NCBI GenBank assembly: GCA_900770655.1
Contig: CAAGLA010000060.1
Span: 1 to 5,823 of the forward strand
Reading direction: 5' to 3'
DNA: 5,823 nt
DNA from: Bacteroidaceae bacterium
GTDB taxonomy: Bacteria > Bacteroidota > Bacteroidia > Bacteroidales > Bacteroidaceae
How positions within the stretch are numbered: the first letter of the stretch is position 1; each line of letters begins with the position of its first letter. The notes under the pieces are model-generated. The model was given only the letters and a program-made list of their open reading frames with translations, was not told the DNA's origin and did no database searches. The position numbers were made by a program, and so were the translations under genes. Positions 5,700 through 5,823 of the stretch are shown here, piece after piece.

Positions 5700-5823
5700 T
5701 TATTTCTCTTTTAACATCTCGGTGCCCCAAGAGGTATTCTTGCTTTTAGGTTGTTCTTTATTTAACTTTTTGTCGCGCAAAAAGTTACAAAAACGCCCGT
5801 CACACGTAAAAATTAGTCGCAAC
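5700..5823 (-). other. Open frame running off the right edge, unrecognised
   Basis: A minus-strand frame is open from the right edge (first complete codon at 5822) to a TAA at 5702-5700, giving 40 codons that end NKEQPKSKNTSWGTEMLKEK. It could be the C-terminus of a gene lying to the right and pointing the same way as nqr. It could equally be a chance opening across a dispersed intergenic repeat, since part of it is encoded by the hairpin at 5763-5787. Forty codons without a stop is weak evidence, and I recognise no family. Confidence 0.2.
5763..5787. repeat. Inverted repeat with 10-bp arms
   Basis: The arms TAACTTTTTG (5763-5772) and CAAAAAGTTA (5778-5787) are perfect complements around the 5-nt loop TCGCG. 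The T/A runs lie in the stem itself rather than after it, so it is not a classical intrinsic terminator in either direction, although a weak two-way terminator is possible. It may be a palindromic intergenic repeat; testing that needs other genomic copies. Confidence 0.6.

Overview
The window carries most of a Na+-translocating NADH:quinone oxidoreductase (Na+-NQR) operon. All genes are on the minus strand, in the order nqrA, nqrB, nqrC, nqrD, nqrE, nqrF. The first five genes are complete. nqrF enters from the right and is cut by the left edge after 174 codons. Protein style, absence of Shine-Dalgarno sites before most genes, and a TAnnTTTG-type -7 promoter box upstream of nqrA all point to the phylum Bacteroidota, most likely Bacteroidales. 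Genus cannot be set from the sequence alone. NqrA, a complete NQR-type gene order and an NqrF-type last subunit mark this as Nqr rather than the related Rnf complex.

Layout, read right to left along the transcript. Positions 5823-5265 are a gene-poor, AT-rich upstream region. It holds a 10-bp-stem hairpin near the right edge, three and a half tandem copies of a 34-35 bp unit, a GC-rich 12-bp palindrome, two abutting perfect palindromes and a candidate nqrA promoter. nqrA follows (5264-3915), then a 74-nt spacer whose first 45 nt can fold as an H-type pseudoknot directly after the nqrA stop. nqrB (3840-2659), nqrC (2652-1816), nqrD (1798-1175), nqrE (1147-539) and nqrF (524 to edge) then follow with gaps of 6, 17, 27 and 14 nt, so they are almost certainly co-transcribed.

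How the genes work together (known from the family): NqrF oxidises NADH through FAD and passes electrons to its 2Fe-2S centre, then to an iron-sulfur site between NqrD and NqrE, to the FMN on NqrC, the FMN on NqrB, riboflavin in NqrB, and finally quinone. This is coupled to Na+ export. NqrA is the cytoplasmic subunit tied to quinone binding.

The standout observation is in nqrC. Its product starts with a rubrerythrin-type rubredoxin domain (four cysteines, CxxC-x12-CxxC) fused in frame ahead of the single membrane segment of an otherwise ordinary NqrC. This would place an additional iron centre on the cytoplasmic side of the pump. Also worth attention are a Gly-to-Cys change in the NqrB flavinylation motif, the possible nqrA-nqrB pseudoknot, and the palindromes and tandem repeats upstream of the operon.
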